A stretch of 64,000 nt of DNA from Pseudomonadota bacterium (GCA_016719885.1 JADJYF010000010.1:248001-312000); one strand, 5' to 3'. Counted from the stretch's first letter, positions 23,561 to 33,478 are shown. Translations and numbers: made by a program. The notes: generated by a model not told the origin, from the letters alone.

Positions 23561-24821
23561 TGTCGCGCTCCGCGTCGTCGTCATCGTCGTCGTCGTACTC
23601 GTCATCGCCGGAGGTCGGCGGCGCGGTCATGATCTGCGGCGCGGTCGCACGTGGATAGGTCACTTCGTGGGCTTCGATTCCCGCGCGCAAGGCGATGCCG
23701 ATGGCGCCCAGCGTCACCACCAGGTTGTTGCTGCCGTAGCTCAGGAACGGCAGCGGCAGGCCCTTGGTCGGCAGGATGCCCATGTTCACGCCGATGTTGA
23801 CGAAGGCCTGGATGCCGATGAGCAACCCGATGCCGTAGGTGACGTAGGCGGCGAACAACAGGTTGGCGCGCTCGGCGCGACCGCCGACATGAAAGATGCG
23901 CCAGATGAGGAACACGAACAGGCCGATGACCGTCAGGCAACCGACGAAACCGCCTTCCTCGGCGATCACGGCGAACACGAAGTCGGTATGCACTTCCGGC
24001 AGGTAGAAGAGCTTCTGCACCGAGTTGCCGAGGCCGACGCCAAACCATTCGCCACGCCCGAAGGCAATCAAGGCCTGGGTCAGCTGGAAACCGGTATTGA
24101 AGGGGTCGGACCACGGGTCCATGAAGGTCATGAGGCGCGCCAGTCGATAAGGCGCGAGCATCGACAGCGCCGCCAGCGCGCTCAGCGCCGCCAGTCCCCA
24201 GAAGAAGAAACGGATATAGGGCACGCCGGCCAGGAACAACATGCCGAGCACGGTGGTGAACAACACCACCGCCGTACCGAAGTCCGGCTCCAGCAGCAGC
24301 AGGCCGGCAATCAAGGTGATGACGCCGATGGGCTTGATGAAGCCGATGAAGTCGGTGCGCACCTGCTTGATATGACGCACGAGGTAGGCCGCCACGTAGA
24401 TCGCGACGGCCACCTTGGCGGGCTCCGAGGTCTGGATGGTGAAGAAACCGAAACCCAGCCAGCGCATCGAGCCGTTCACTTCGTGGCCAAGGCCCGGGAT
24501 CAGCACCGCGATCAGGAACGCGATCGCCACGAACAGCACCGGCGTGCTCCACTGTTCGAAATAGGCGAGCGGCGTACGTGTCATCACCACCGCGCCGGTG
24601 ATGCCGAGGATGGCCGCGAACAGCTGGCGCTTGAAGTAATAGAGCTGGGTCAGATCGCGATGTTCGGCGATCGAGACCGAGGTCGAAACCACCATGATGA
24701 GCCCCACGCACAGCAGCGCGAACGCGGCGCCGATGAGCCACACGTCGTAGGCCGAGGGCACCACCTCGCCACGCGCCGGCTGCGGCTTGGCCTGGCCGAT
24801 GGCTTCCGCGGTGACGCTCAT
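23553..24821 (-). CDS. ftsW: SEDS-family septal peptidoglycan polymerase FtsW
   Basis: Polytopic SEDS glycosyltransferase that works with FtsI to make septal peptidoglycan. 422 residues with about ten membrane segments and the conserved KGLPLPFLSYGSNNLVVTL near the C-terminal third. The WSDPFNTGFQLTQALIAFGRGEWFGVGLG loop carries the catalytic Asp region. The final 25 residues or so form a cytoplasmic tail with a run of seven aspartates encoded by GAC/GAT repeats, unusual for FtsW. The start overlaps the murD stop in ATGA. Confidence 0.96.
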   Translation of the reverse strand: MSVTAEAIGQAKPQPARGEVVPSAYDVWLIGAAFALLCVGLIMVVSTSVSIAEHRDLTQLYYFKRQLFAAILGITGAVVMTRTPLAYFEQWSTPVLFVAIAFLIAVLIPGLGHEVNGSMRWLGFGFFTIQTSEPAKVAVAIYVAAYLVRHIKQVRTDFIGFIKPIGVITLIAGLLLLEPDFGTAVVLFTTVLGMLFLAGVPYIRFFFWGLAALSALAALSMLAPYRLARLMTFMDPWSDPFNTGFQLTQALIAFGRGEWFGVGLGNSVQKLFYLPEVHTDFVFAVIAEEGGFVGCLTVIGLFVFLIWRIFHVGGRAERANLLFAAYVTYGIGLLIGIQAFVNIGVNMGILPTKGLPLPFLSYGSNNLVVTLGAIGIALRAGIEAHEVTYPRATAPQIMTAPPTSGDDEYDDDDDDDAERDND

Positions 24822-26185
24822 GGCGCCATCCTCTCGAGCACCGCGTCGCGGAACGCGAAGCCGCGCGCGGCATAGTTGGCGAACATGTCGAAACTCGCGC
24901 AGGCGGGCGACAGCAACACCATGTCGCCTGGCTGCGCGGCGGCGGCGGCGGCCACCGCGCCGCGCATGTCAGTGGCGAACACGGTGGCGATGCGGCCATG
25001 GATGGCGGCGGCGAACAGCGGCGCGGCGCGGCCGATCAGCACCACCGTATGCATGTGTGCGACCACCGTATCGGCGAACTCGGTGAAATCCGGCTCCTTG
25101 GCTTCACCGCCGGCGATCAGCACGCCGCCCCGCTCGCGACACAGGCCGCGAATGGTGGCGCAGGCCGCGCCGGAATTGGTGGCCTTGGAATCGTTGATGT
25201 AGCGCACGCCGGCGATGGTCGCGACCAGCTGCGCGCGATGGTCGAGCCCACCGAAACTCGCGAGCGAGGTCAGCAGCACCTTGCCGCGCGCGCCGAAGGC
25301 ATGGCACACCGCGATCGCCGCGAGCGCGTTGGCGATGTTGTGCCGGCCGACCAGCCCGAGCGCACTGGCGGCGAGGCGCGTGCCGTGCGGGCCGACCAAG
25401 TATTCCTCGCCAGCGTCGATTTCGACGCCGTACTGGGCGGCGGCCGGGGCCGCGAGCGTGAACAGCGTGCGCGCTCCGCCGCCCGCGAGTTGCCGCGTCA
25501 CCGCGTCGTCGTCGTTCAACACCACCTGCTCGGCACGCGCGAGGATGCGCGCCTTGGCATCGCGGTAGTCGGCGAAGCTGCCGTAGCGATCGAGATGATC
25601 GGGCGTGATGTTGAGCACGCAGGCCACGCGCGGCGCGAGGCTCACGGTGGTCTCGAGCTGGAAGCTCGATAGTTCGAGCACGTAGCAATCGGGTGCCACC
25701 ACTTCCAGCAGGTCCAGCGCCGGCGTGCCGAGATTGCCGCCGACCCTGACCCGGTATCCGTCGGCTTCCAGCATGCGCGCCACCAGGGTGGTGACGGTGC
25801 TCTTGCCATTGGTGCCGGTAATGGCGATGACCGGCGCGTTGGCGGCGCGCGCGAACAGTTCGATGTCGCCGATGACATCCACGCCGGCGGCGCGCGCGGC
25901 GGCAATCGCGGGTTCGGCCAGCGACAGTCCCGGACTCAACACGATGTGCCGGCAGCGGCTCAAGGTGTCGGCGTCGAGCGCGCCGGTGATGACCGTGACC
26001 TCGGGGAACTCGTGGCGCACCGTCTCGAGATTGGGCGGTGTCGCGCGACTGTCCATGGCGAGCACCGACACGCCGCGCGCGGCGAGATAACGCACGCAGG
26101 ACAAACCCGTGATGCCGAGGCCGACCACCGCGTAATCAGCGAGTGCCTGGTGGGTGGTGCCGCGGGTGGCAGTCATGGCCGTCAT
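24818..26185 (-). CDS. murD: UDP-N-acetylmuramoyl-L-alanine--D-glutamate ligase MurD
   Basis: Adds D-Glu to UDP-MurNAc-L-Ala. About 455 residues from the ATG at 26185 (a second in-frame ATG is at 26176). The open frame is much longer upstream, but that part is mraY read out of frame. Motifs: YAVVGLGITGLS for UDP binding, ITGTNGKSTVTTL as the ATP loop, LELSSFQLE, NITPDHLDRY, and the C-terminal LLSPACASFDMF. It begins 2 bp after the mraY stop and overlaps ftsW by four bases. Confidence 0.97.
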   Translation of the reverse strand: MTAMTATRGTTHQALADYAVVGLGITGLSCVRYLAARGVSVLAMDSRATPPNLETVRHEFPEVTVITGALDADTLSRCRHIVLSPGLSLAEPAIAAARAAGVDVIGDIELFARAANAPVIAITGTNGKSTVTTLVARMLEADGYRVRVGGNLGTPALDLLEVVAPDCYVLELSSFQLETTVSLAPRVACVLNITPDHLDRYGSFADYRDAKARILARAEQVVLNDDDAVTRQLAGGGARTLFTLAAPAAAQYGVEIDAGEEYLVGPHGTRLAASALGLVGRHNIANALAAIAVCHAFGARGKVLLTSLASFGGLDHRAQLVATIAGVRYINDSKATNSGAACATIRGLCRERGGVLIAGGEAKEPDFTEFADTVVAHMHTVVLIGRAAPLFAAAIHGRIATVFATDMRGAVAAAAAAQPGDMVLLSPACASFDMFANYAARGFAFRDAVLERMAP

Positions 26186-26187
26186 GG

Positions 26188-27270
26188 TCAGCGGATCTTC
26201 AAGGTCGCCAGCGCCGCCAGCACCAGCACCACGGTGATGATCCAGAAGCGCACGATGACGCGCGGTTCCGGCCAGCCCTTCAGTTCGAAATGATGATGGA
26301 TGGGCGCCATGCGAAATATGCGGCGACCGGTCAGCTTGAACGACGCCACCTGCAGGATGACCGACACGGTTTCCATCACGAACACGCCGCCCATGATCAC
26401 CAGCACCAGTTCCTGGCGCACGGTCAGCGCCACGGTGCCGATGGCTGCGCCCAGCGCCAGCGCGCCGATGTCGCCCATGAAGACCATGGCCGGGTAGGTG
26501 TTGAACCACAGGAAGCCGAGGCCGGCGCCGACGATCGCCCCGCAGAACACGCAGATCTCGCCCACGCCGTGCACGTAGGGCACCGCCAGGTAGTGGGCGA
26601 ACTTGACGTTGCCGGCGACATAGGCGAACACGATCAGCGCCGCCGCCACCATCACCGTCGGCAATACCGCCAGGCCGTCGAGGCCGTCGGTGAGGTTGAC
26701 GGCATTGCTGGTGCCTACGATCACGCAATAGGCCACCACGAAATACATCCAACCGAGATCCAGCGCCACGCTCTTGACCAGCGGCACGATGAGCTGCGTC
26801 TCGGTCGGTGACTGGGCGGTGAAGAACAGCGCCGCCGCCGCGCCGAGCGCGCCCAGCGATTGCCAGAACATCTTGTAGCGCGCGGCGAGGCCCTTGGAAT
26901 TGCGGCGCACGAGTTTCAGGTAATCGTCGTACCAGCCCACCGCACCGAACGCCAGCGTGGTGACCAGCACTATCCATACGAAACGATTGTTGAGATTGCT
27001 CCACAACAGCGTGCTGGCCGCGATCGAAACCAGGATCAACAAGCCGCCCATGGTCGGCGTGCCGGCCTTGGACAGGTGTGACTGCGGGCCGTCCTCGCGA
27101 ATGGTCTGACCGATCTGGAACTTGGCCAGGTAGTGAATCATGCGCGGCCCGACCATCAGCGCGATGAACAACGAGGTCAACACACCGAGAATCGTGCGCA
27201 GGGTCAGGTACCGGAACACGTCGAATCCGGAGTGATACTGCGCCAGCCATTCCGCCAGTACCATCAACAC
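26188..27270 (-). CDS. mraY: Phospho-N-acetylmuramoyl-pentapeptide transferase MraY
   Basis: Integral membrane transferase that moves phospho-MurNAc-pentapeptide to undecaprenyl phosphate, making lipid I. 360 residues, as in E. coli, with about ten membrane segments. The Mg-dependent active-site motifs are present: GGWYDDYLK-type (here GWYDDYLKL), NLTDGLDGLA and the histidine cluster MAPIHHHFELKG. Its start overlaps the murF stop by seven bases. Confidence 0.98.
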   Translation of the reverse strand: MLMVLAEWLAQYHSGFDVFRYLTLRTILGVLTSLFIALMVGPRMIHYLAKFQIGQTIREDGPQSHLSKAGTPTMGGLLILVSIAASTLLWSNLNNRFVWIVLVTTLAFGAVGWYDDYLKLVRRNSKGLAARYKMFWQSLGALGAAAALFFTAQSPTETQLIVPLVKSVALDLGWMYFVVAYCVIVGTSNAVNLTDGLDGLAVLPTVMVAAALIVFAYVAGNVKFAHYLAVPYVHGVGEICVFCGAIVGAGLGFLWFNTYPAMVFMGDIGALALGAAIGTVALTVRQELVLVIMGGVFVMETVSVILQVASFKLTGRRIFRMAPIHHHFELKGWPEPRVIVRFWIITVVLVLAALATLKIR

Positions 27271-28628
27271 GCGACATCACTCCGTTCGGCGAGTGCATTC
27301 GCCACCTGGTCGAGCGCCATCGCGCGCGAGCCTTTGATCAATACCGTGGGTGGCGACGGGCGCGCCTCGGCAAGGGCCGCATGCAGCGCCGCGAGCAAGC
27401 TCGCATGATCCTCACCGTGATGGACGCGACCGGTGAAACGCTCGGCGGCGTGGCGTGCGAGTGCACCGTAGGTGAACAACTGCGCGACGCCGGCAGCGGC
27501 GGCCTGCGCGCCGACCTCACGGTGATAAGCAACGGCGTCGGACCCAAGTTCGCGCATGTCGCCAAACACCAGCCAACGCGGCGCCGGCTCGCCGCCCAGC
27601 ACCGCCAGCGCGGCCGCCACCGAGGCGGGATTGGCGTTGTAGCTGTCGTCGATGAGGCGACTGCCGTCACGGCCGGCGCGATACTGCAAACGCCCCTTGA
27701 CGGTGCCGGCCTCGGCAAGGCCGCGCCGAATGTCGGCCAGCGACACGCCGGCGGCGCTGGCGGCGGCGGCGGCGGCCAGCGCATTGCGCACGTTGTGCAG
27801 GCCTCGATGTTTGAGCGTGATGCCGATCGAACCCTGCGGCGTGCGCAGCGTGAAGTCCGTGCCGGCGGTGCTCGCTTCGACGTCGTCGGCGCGGAAATCC
27901 GCCGCGGCGCCAAAACTCACCACGCGACGCCGGCCGGCGAGTTCGCGCCACAGGAGCGCCTGTGCATCGTCGTCGTTGAGGATCGCGATGCCATCGTCGG
28001 GCAGGCCGGCGAACATTTCGCCCTTGGTGCGCGCCACGCCTTCGATACTGCCGAAGCCTTCGAGATGACCGGGTGCGCACAAGGTGATGACACCGATGCG
28101 CGGACGCGCGATCGCGACCAGCAGCGCGATGTCTCCGACATGGTTGGCGCCCATTTCCAAGACCGCCGCGCGATGGCTGGCATCGAGCTGGAACAGGGTC
28201 AGGGGCAAACCGATGTCATTGTTGAAATTGCCGCTGGTGGCGAGCACCGGCCCTTGAGTGCGCATGATGGCGGCGAGCATTTCCTTGACCGTGGTCTTGC
28301 CGGCGCTGCCGGTCACGGCCAGTACCGGGATGGCAAAGCGTTGACGCCAGGCGCGTGCCAGCGTGCCGAGCGCGGCGCGCGTGTCGGCCACCACCAGTTG
28401 CGGCACGCGGCACGGCATCGCGCGCTCGACCACCGCCGCCACCGCGCCCGCCGCAAGCGCCTCTTGCAGTTTTTCGTGGGCGTCGAAATTCGGCCCGCGC
28501 AGCGCGAAGAACAGTTGGCCCGGCGCCAGGCTGCGGGTATCGGTGCTGACGCCGGTGAACTCGCGATCGTCGCCGGCGAATCTCGCCTCGAGCGCGGTGG
28601 CGGCGGCGGACAGCGTCATGCGGATCAC
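27264..28628 (-). CDS. murF: UDP-MurNAc-tripeptide--D-Ala-D-Ala ligase MurF
   Basis: Adds the D-Ala-D-Ala dipeptide made by Ddl. 454 residues from the GTG at 28628, which overlaps the murE stop in GTGA. The ATG at 28619 is an equally possible start. Motifs: VSTDTRSLAPGQLFFAL, AVTGSAGKTTVKEM as the ATP loop, EMGANHVGDI and IDDSYNANPASVAAAL. It is followed by mraY with a seven-base overlap. Confidence 0.96.
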   Translation of the reverse strand: MIRMTLSAAATALEARFAGDDREFTGVSTDTRSLAPGQLFFALRGPNFDAHEKLQEALAAGAVAAVVERAMPCRVPQLVVADTRAALGTLARAWRQRFAIPVLAVTGSAGKTTVKEMLAAIMRTQGPVLATSGNFNNDIGLPLTLFQLDASHRAAVLEMGANHVGDIALLVAIARPRIGVITLCAPGHLEGFGSIEGVARTKGEMFAGLPDDGIAILNDDDAQALLWRELAGRRRVVSFGAAADFRADDVEASTAGTDFTLRTPQGSIGITLKHRGLHNVRNALAAAAAASAAGVSLADIRRGLAEAGTVKGRLQYRAGRDGSRLIDDSYNANPASVAAALAVLGGEPAPRWLVFGDMRELGSDAVAYHREVGAQAAAAGVAQLFTYGALARHAAERFTGRVHHGEDHASLLAALHAALAEARPSPPTVLIKGSRAMALDQVANALAERSDVAC

Positions 28629-30115
28629 GGCCTGCCCTCCGCCAGTGCGCGTGCGATCTCGGCGTGATCGCTGAACGCCGTCCTGCGGCCGGCGCTCTCC
28701 TGGGTGCGCTCGTGTCCCTTGCCTGCGATCAGCACGATATCGCCATCGCCAGCCTCGTCTATCGCCACGCGTATGGCCTCGGCGCGATCGACGACGACCT
28801 CGGCCGCCTCGGGCGTGCGCATGCCGGCCAGGATCTCGCTGGCGATGACGGCTGCGTCTTCATCGCGCGGATTGTCGGCGGTGACGATCACACGCTCGGC
28901 GTCGCGCTCGGCAATCGCGCCCATCACCGGCCGCTTGCTGCGATCGCGCCCACCGCCGCAGCCGAACACCACCAGGATGCGGCGCGGCGCGAGTTCACGC
29001 AAAGTGGCCAGGATCGCGGCGAGGCTGTCGGGCGTATGGGCGTAGTCGACGAATATGCGCGCGCCGCTCGCGCTGCGGCCGCACTCCTCGGCGCGGCCGC
29101 TGACACCGCGCAGCAGCGGCAGCACGTTGGCGACCGCGCGCGCTTCGTAATCGCAGGCCAGCAACAGGCCACACACCACCAGCAGGTTGTCGACATTGAA
29201 GCGCCCCGCCAGGCGGCTGGCGATGCGTTTGCGCCAGCCGTCGATGTCCAGCGTGAACTGCATGCCGGTGCTGGCCGCCACCACGCCGTCGGCGCGCAGC
29301 CGCGCGCTGGCGCCGCGCGACGAACACGTCCACAGGCTGCGCGCGGCGGGGCGCGTGAGCGCGATCTGCGCGCCTAGCGCGTCGTCGATGTTGATGACCA
29401 TCGCCTGCAGGTCGGGATGCGCGAACAGGCGGCGCTTGGCTGAGCCATAGGTGTCGACGTCGACGTGGTAGTCGAGATGATCGTGGCCGAGATTGGTGAA
29501 GGCGCCGGCCCGGATCTTGAGGCCGCCGAGGCGTTGCTGCGCGAGCGCGTGGGACGAGGCCTCCAGCGCCACCACGCGGCAACCGCGCTCACGACTCGCG
29601 GCCAGCCAACGGTTGATGGTGATGATGTCGGGCGTGGTGTTGGCGAGCGGCTGCAGTTGATGCAAAGCGCCGGCGCCCAGCGTGCCGATGTAGGCCGCCG
29701 CGTCGCCCATGAGCTCCACCGCCTGCGCGACGAGATGCGCGACCGTGGTCTTGCCGTTGGTGCCCGTGACCGCGCACAGCTCGAGCGCCGCCGACGGCGT
29801 GTCGAAGAAGCGGTTGGCGATGGCGCCGAGCTGTTGGCGCAGTTCGGCGCTGTGGATCAGCGGCACGTCGGGGCGCAGATCCTCGAGCGGACGCTCGGCG
29901 ATCACCGCGATGGCGCCGCGTGCGATGGCCTCGGCGGCGTAGCGGGCGCCGTCTTCCTTGTGACCGGCGAGCGCGATGAAGCAGCTGCCTGGCCGCACTT
30001 CGCGGCTGTCCAGCGTGATGTCCTCGACGTGCCGATCGAGCGTGCGCGGCACCGTTGCGATGTCCTGCAAGAGGGTCGCCAGCGTGACGCCGTGGGCGAG
30101 CTTGCTGGCCATCAT
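28625..30115 (-). CDS. murE: UDP-MurNAc-L-Ala-D-Glu--meso-diaminopimelate ligase MurE
   Basis: Adds the third stem residue. 496 residues with the ATP loop VTGTNGKTTVAHL, a lysine-carbamate region and EASSHALAQQRL. The substrate-selecting motif reads DNPR near the C terminus, which in characterised enzymes specifies meso-diaminopimelate over lysine. The peptidoglycan is therefore predicted to be the A1-gamma type usual for Gram-negatives. The start overlaps the ftsI stop in ATGA. Confidence 0.97.
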   Translation of the reverse strand: MMASKLAHGVTLATLLQDIATVPRTLDRHVEDITLDSREVRPGSCFIALAGHKEDGARYAAEAIARGAIAVIAERPLEDLRPDVPLIHSAELRQQLGAIANRFFDTPSAALELCAVTGTNGKTTVAHLVAQAVELMGDAAAYIGTLGAGALHQLQPLANTTPDIITINRWLAASRERGCRVVALEASSHALAQQRLGGLKIRAGAFTNLGHDHLDYHVDVDTYGSAKRRLFAHPDLQAMVINIDDALGAQIALTRPAARSLWTCSSRGASARLRADGVVAASTGMQFTLDIDGWRKRIASRLAGRFNVDNLLVVCGLLLACDYEARAVANVLPLLRGVSGRAEECGRSASGARIFVDYAHTPDSLAAILATLRELAPRRILVVFGCGGGRDRSKRPVMGAIAERDAERVIVTADNPRDEDAAVIASEILAGMRTPEAAEVVVDRAEAIRVAIDEAGDGDIVLIAGKGHERTQESAGRRTAFSDHAEIARALAEGRP

Positions 30116-31854
30116 TGCGTGGACTCCGCGGCGCGATCGCCATCATGGCCGGTCGCCAGCCACACCGCTTCGGGCGTGGCCTGCACCGGCTGGTCGGGCG
30201 GAATGTTCAGGATGCGCACGGCGTCGCGCATCACGCTGGCAAACACCGGCGCCGCGACCTTGCCACCGAAATACACGCCGCGCTGCGGCTCGTCGATGAT
30301 CACCACCGCCACCAGGCGCGGGTTTTCCGCCGGGATCATGCCGGCGAACAGCGAGCGATAGCGATGTTCGGCATAGCCGGAACTGATCGACTTGTGCACC
30401 GTGCCGGTCTTGCCCGCCACCGAGTAACCAGGCACCGCCGCCAGCGCGCCCGTGCCCTTGGTGATCACACGCGTCAGCATGCGCCGGATCTCCTGCGCGG
30501 TGTTGGCGCTGATGATGCGCTTGCGCGGCTCGGGTTCGGACAGCTTGACGATGCTCAGGGGCTGCATCCAGCCGTCGTTGGCCAGCACCGTGTAAGCGCG
30601 CGCGAGTTGCGCGGCGGTCACCGACAGGCCATAGCCGAAGGCCAGCGTGGCATGCTCGATCTCGCTCCAGTTGCGATATTCGTTGAGGCGACCGTAGCCT
30701 TCGCCCGGCAGCGCGATTTCCGAAATCGAACCGAAGCCAAAATCGCGGAACGCCTTCCACAGCACTTCGGGTTCCAGCGACAGGGCGACCTTGCTGGCGC
30801 CGACGTTGCTCGAATTCTGGATGATGCCGCCGAGATCGAGCACACCGTAGTTCTTGATGTCGCGCACGGTGTCCTTGCCGATCTTGAAGCGGCCCGGCGA
30901 CGTATCAATTTGCGACTCCGGCTTGTATTGGCCGCTCTCGAGCGCCGCCGCCAACGTGAAGGGCTTCAAGGTCGAGCCCGGCTCGAACAAGTCGGTCACG
31001 GCGCGGTTGCGGTAGCGCTCGCTGTTCAAGTTGTCGCGATTATTGGGATTGAAGGACGGCTGGTTGACCAGCGCCAGCACTTCGCCGCTGTGCGGATCGA
31101 CCACCACCATCATGCCGGCGCGCGCTTCGTTCTGTTGCACAGCAATCTTCAGCGCGCGGTAGGCGGCGTACTGGATGCGCTGATCGATGCTCAGGTACAC
31201 GTCGCGGCCGGGACGCGTGGCGCGCAGACGTTCGACGTCCTCGACCACGCGACCGATGCGGTCCTTGATCACGCGCCGCTGACCGGGCTCGCCCTTGAGA
31301 ATGTGGTCGTAGGAAAGCTCGACGCCCTCCTGGCCTTGATCGTCGACATTGGTGAAGCCGAGGATGTGCGCCGCCACCTCGCCCGCCGGGTAATAGCGAC
31401 GCTGCTCTTCCTGCAGGTTGAGGCCCGCGATTTCCAGGCGCTTGAGCGCATCGCCCTCGTCGGGTGTGAGATGGCGCTGCAGGTAGACGAACTTCTTGTC
31501 GAGGCGCGGCATGATCAGCGTCTCGAGCTGGTCGAAGGGAATGCCGAGGATCTTGGCGAGCTTCGGCCACTTGTCCTTGGCCTCGACGAAGCGGCGTGGT
31601 TGTACCCACGCCGACTGCGTGGGCGTGCTGATCGCGAGCGGCTCGCCGTTGCGGTCGAGGATCATGCCGCGATTGGCATCGATGCGCTCCACGCGCAGGT
31701 AACGCGCGTCGCCATGGTTCTGCAGGAACTCGCGCTTGTTGACCTGCAGATCGATGGCGCGCCACGACAGCACGGCGGCGCCCAGTACGAACAGCGCCAC
31801 CACGATGCGTCGGCGCAGCTTGAGTTCGCGACGGCTTTCGTTGCGCGCGCTCAT
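30112..31854 (-). CDS. ftsI: Septal peptidoglycan transpeptidase FtsI (PBP3)
   Basis: Class B penicillin-binding protein cross-linking septal peptidoglycan with FtsW. About 580 residues from the ATG at 31854, which overlaps the ftsL stop. A short cytoplasmic tail is followed by one membrane segment (about 14-33), the dimerisation domain, and a transpeptidase domain with all three motifs: STLK (catalytic Ser), SSN and KTG. The open frame continues upstream through ftsL in another frame and is not part of the gene. Confidence 0.97.
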   Translation of the reverse strand: MSARNESRRELKLRRRIVVALFVLGAAVLSWRAIDLQVNKREFLQNHGDARYLRVERIDANRGMILDRNGEPLAISTPTQSAWVQPRRFVEAKDKWPKLAKILGIPFDQLETLIMPRLDKKFVYLQRHLTPDEGDALKRLEIAGLNLQEEQRRYYPAGEVAAHILGFTNVDDQGQEGVELSYDHILKGEPGQRRVIKDRIGRVVEDVERLRATRPGRDVYLSIDQRIQYAAYRALKIAVQQNEARAGMMVVVDPHSGEVLALVNQPSFNPNNRDNLNSERYRNRAVTDLFEPGSTLKPFTLAAALESGQYKPESQIDTSPGRFKIGKDTVRDIKNYGVLDLGGIIQNSSNVGASKVALSLEPEVLWKAFRDFGFGSISEIALPGEGYGRLNEYRNWSEIEHATLAFGYGLSVTAAQLARAYTVLANDGWMQPLSIVKLSEPEPRKRIISANTAQEIRRMLTRVITKGTGALAAVPGYSVAGKTGTVHKSISSGYAEHRYRSLFAGMIPAENPRLVAVVIIDEPQRGVYFGGKVAAPVFASVMRDAVRILNIPPDQPVQATPEAVWLATGHDGDRAAESTQ

Positions 31855-32114
31855 TGCAGCTCCACCACCTGCGCTGGCGATGGCACCACCATGCCGAGCT
31901 TGTCGTTGGAGATCTGCTCGACGCGCAGTTCGGCGCCCCAGGTGGCCTGCTCCAGCAACAGCTGGCCCCATTCCTGGTCCAGCCCCTGCTTCACTTCGTG
32001 CAGGTTCTGCAGTTCCACGAACAAGCGACGGCTCTGGTGCCGGCACAACACCAGTTCAACCGCCGAAGCGAAGGTGAGGAGCCCGATGATGATGGCGACC
32101 ACCAGGGATTTCAT
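31851..32114 (-). CDS. ftsL: Cell division protein FtsL
   Basis: Small bitopic divisome protein that forms a trimer with FtsQ and FtsB. 87 residues. An N-terminal membrane segment at about 3-21 is followed by a heptad-like region (about 28-75) rich in Leu, Gln and Glu, as expected for the coiled coil paired with FtsB. Identity rests on size, topology and its fixed place between rsmH and ftsI. Start and stop overlap both neighbours by four bases. Confidence 0.9.
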   Translation of the reverse strand: MKSLVVAIIIGLLTFASAVELVLCRHQSRRLFVELQNLHEVKQGLDQEWGQLLLEQATWGAELRVEQISNDKLGMVVPSPAQVVELQ

Positions 32115-33016
32115 GCGACCCGCTCCAACACGCGCAGGCGGGCGCTGCGCGCACGCGGGTTGGCGGCGAGTTCGCTGGCGCCAGCTTGCACCGACTTGCG
32201 CATCAGCAGCCGAAAGCGCGGTGCATCACCGTCGCCAGCGTTGCGCGCCTCGGCATCGAGTTCGCGGAAGCGATGCTTGATGTAGCGGTCCTCGAGCGAA
32301 TGAAAGGCGATGACCAGCACGCGCCCGCCGCGCTTGACCAGGCCGAGCGCGATCGCCAGCGCACGCTCGATCTCGCCCATTTCATCGTTGATGAAGATGC
32401 GCAGGGCCTGGAAGCTGCGCGTGGCGTTGTCGATGCGCCCGCCATGATGGGGAAAGCAGGCGTGGATGAGCTTGGCCAGTTCCAGCGTCGTCGTCAGCGG
32501 CGCGCGTCGACGTGCTTCCACCACGCGCTTGGCGATCAGGCGCGAACGGCGTTCATCACCGTAACGAAACAGAACATCGGCAATCTCGCTTTCACTGGCG
32601 TTCGCCAGCCATTCGGCGGCGCTCGGTGAAGTGCGCGGATCCATGCGCATGTCGAGCGGACCATCCTGGCGAAAGCTGAAGCCGCGGCTGGCGTCGTCGA
32701 CCTGCGGAGAAGAAATGCCGAGGTCGAACAGCACGCCGTCGACGTCGCGCGCGCCACACTCGGCCAGCGAAGAGAACGCGGCGTGCACGACGCTCACGCG
32801 TGCGTCCCCGGCAGCGAGTTCGCGCGCGCAGGCGATGGCCTCGGGATCGCGATCGAAAACGATGAGCCGGCCGTGCGGGCCGAGGCGTTCGAGCAGGGCA
32901 CGGCTGTGACCACCGCGCCCGAACGTCGCATCGATATAGGTGCCGTCGGGCTGAACGTGCATGAACTCGAGCACTTCATGCAGCAACACCGGGATGTGGG
33001 CGGATGATGCAGTCAC
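32111..33016 (-). CDS. rsmH: 16S rRNA (cytosine-1402-N4) methyltransferase RsmH (MraW)
   Basis: SAM-dependent methyltransferase that makes N4-methyl-C1402 in the ribosomal P site. 301 residues with HIPVLLHEVLEFM, the SAM motif DATFGRGGHSRALL, FDLGISSPQVDD and the C-terminal SLEDRYIKHRF. It begins with GTG directly after the mraZ TGA. The partner enzyme for the same nucleotide, RsmI (2'-O-methylation of C1402), is encoded about 1.2 kb upstream, on the other side of rnpB. Confidence 0.97.
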   Translation of the reverse strand: MTASSAHIPVLLHEVLEFMHVQPDGTYIDATFGRGGHSRALLERLGPHGRLIVFDRDPEAIACARELAAGDARVSVVHAAFSSLAECGARDVDGVLFDLGISSPQVDDASRGFSFRQDGPLDMRMDPRTSPSAAEWLANASESEIADVLFRYGDERRSRLIAKRVVEARRRAPLTTTLELAKLIHACFPHHGGRIDNATRSFQALRIFINDEMGEIERALAIALGLVKRGGRVLVIAFHSLEDRYIKHRFRELDAEARNAGDGDAPRFRLLMRKSVQAGASELAANPRARSARLRVLERVA

Positions 33017-33478
33017 TCACAGCGACAGAGATTCCAGGCCGGCGGAGGTCGCGGCATCGCTGCCATCGGCGACGTCGCGCAGCCACTTGTCGCGCTCGGC
33101 GGCCCAGGTCGCGGCGTCCCAGATCTCGAGCTTGTTGCCTTGACCGAGCAGCGCCACCTGCTTGTCGATACGAGCGATTTCGCGCAGCTGCGGCGGCAAC
33201 AGCACGCGTCCCTGGGCGTCGCACGCGCACTCGGTGGCGTAACCGCGCATGATCTGCTTGGTGCGACGGCTCTGACGGTCGAAATCCGACAGGCCCGCGA
33301 GCTTGGTTTCGATCAAGAGCCATTCCGCGACGGGATATACCCACAGGGCGAGATCCCAGGGATTCAAAGTGATGACAAGCTCTTGACTCGGCAGGGTGGA
33401 CAGCAGTTCACGCACGCGCGTGGGGACGGCTAAACGCCCCTTCGCATCGACGCTGATTGTGCTTTGCCCACGGAACAT
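33017..33478 (-). CDS. mraZ: Transcriptional regulator MraZ
   Basis: DNA-binding protein with two SpoVT/AbrB-like half domains that represses the dcw promoter in E. coli. 153 residues from the ATG at 33478. The N terminus is the conserved MFRGQSTISVDAKGRLAVP, and the second repeat contains ECACDAQGRVLLP. It is the first gene of the cluster. Its candidate binding repeats lie 80-106 bp upstream, so negative autoregulation is the likely control. Confidence 0.96.
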   Translation of the reverse strand: MFRGQSTISVDAKGRLAVPTRVRELLSTLPSQELVITLNPWDLALWVYPVAEWLLIETKLAGLSDFDRQSRRTKQIMRGYATECACDAQGRVLLPPQLREIARIDKQVALLGQGNKLEIWDAATWAAERDKWLRDVADGSDAATSAGLESLSL

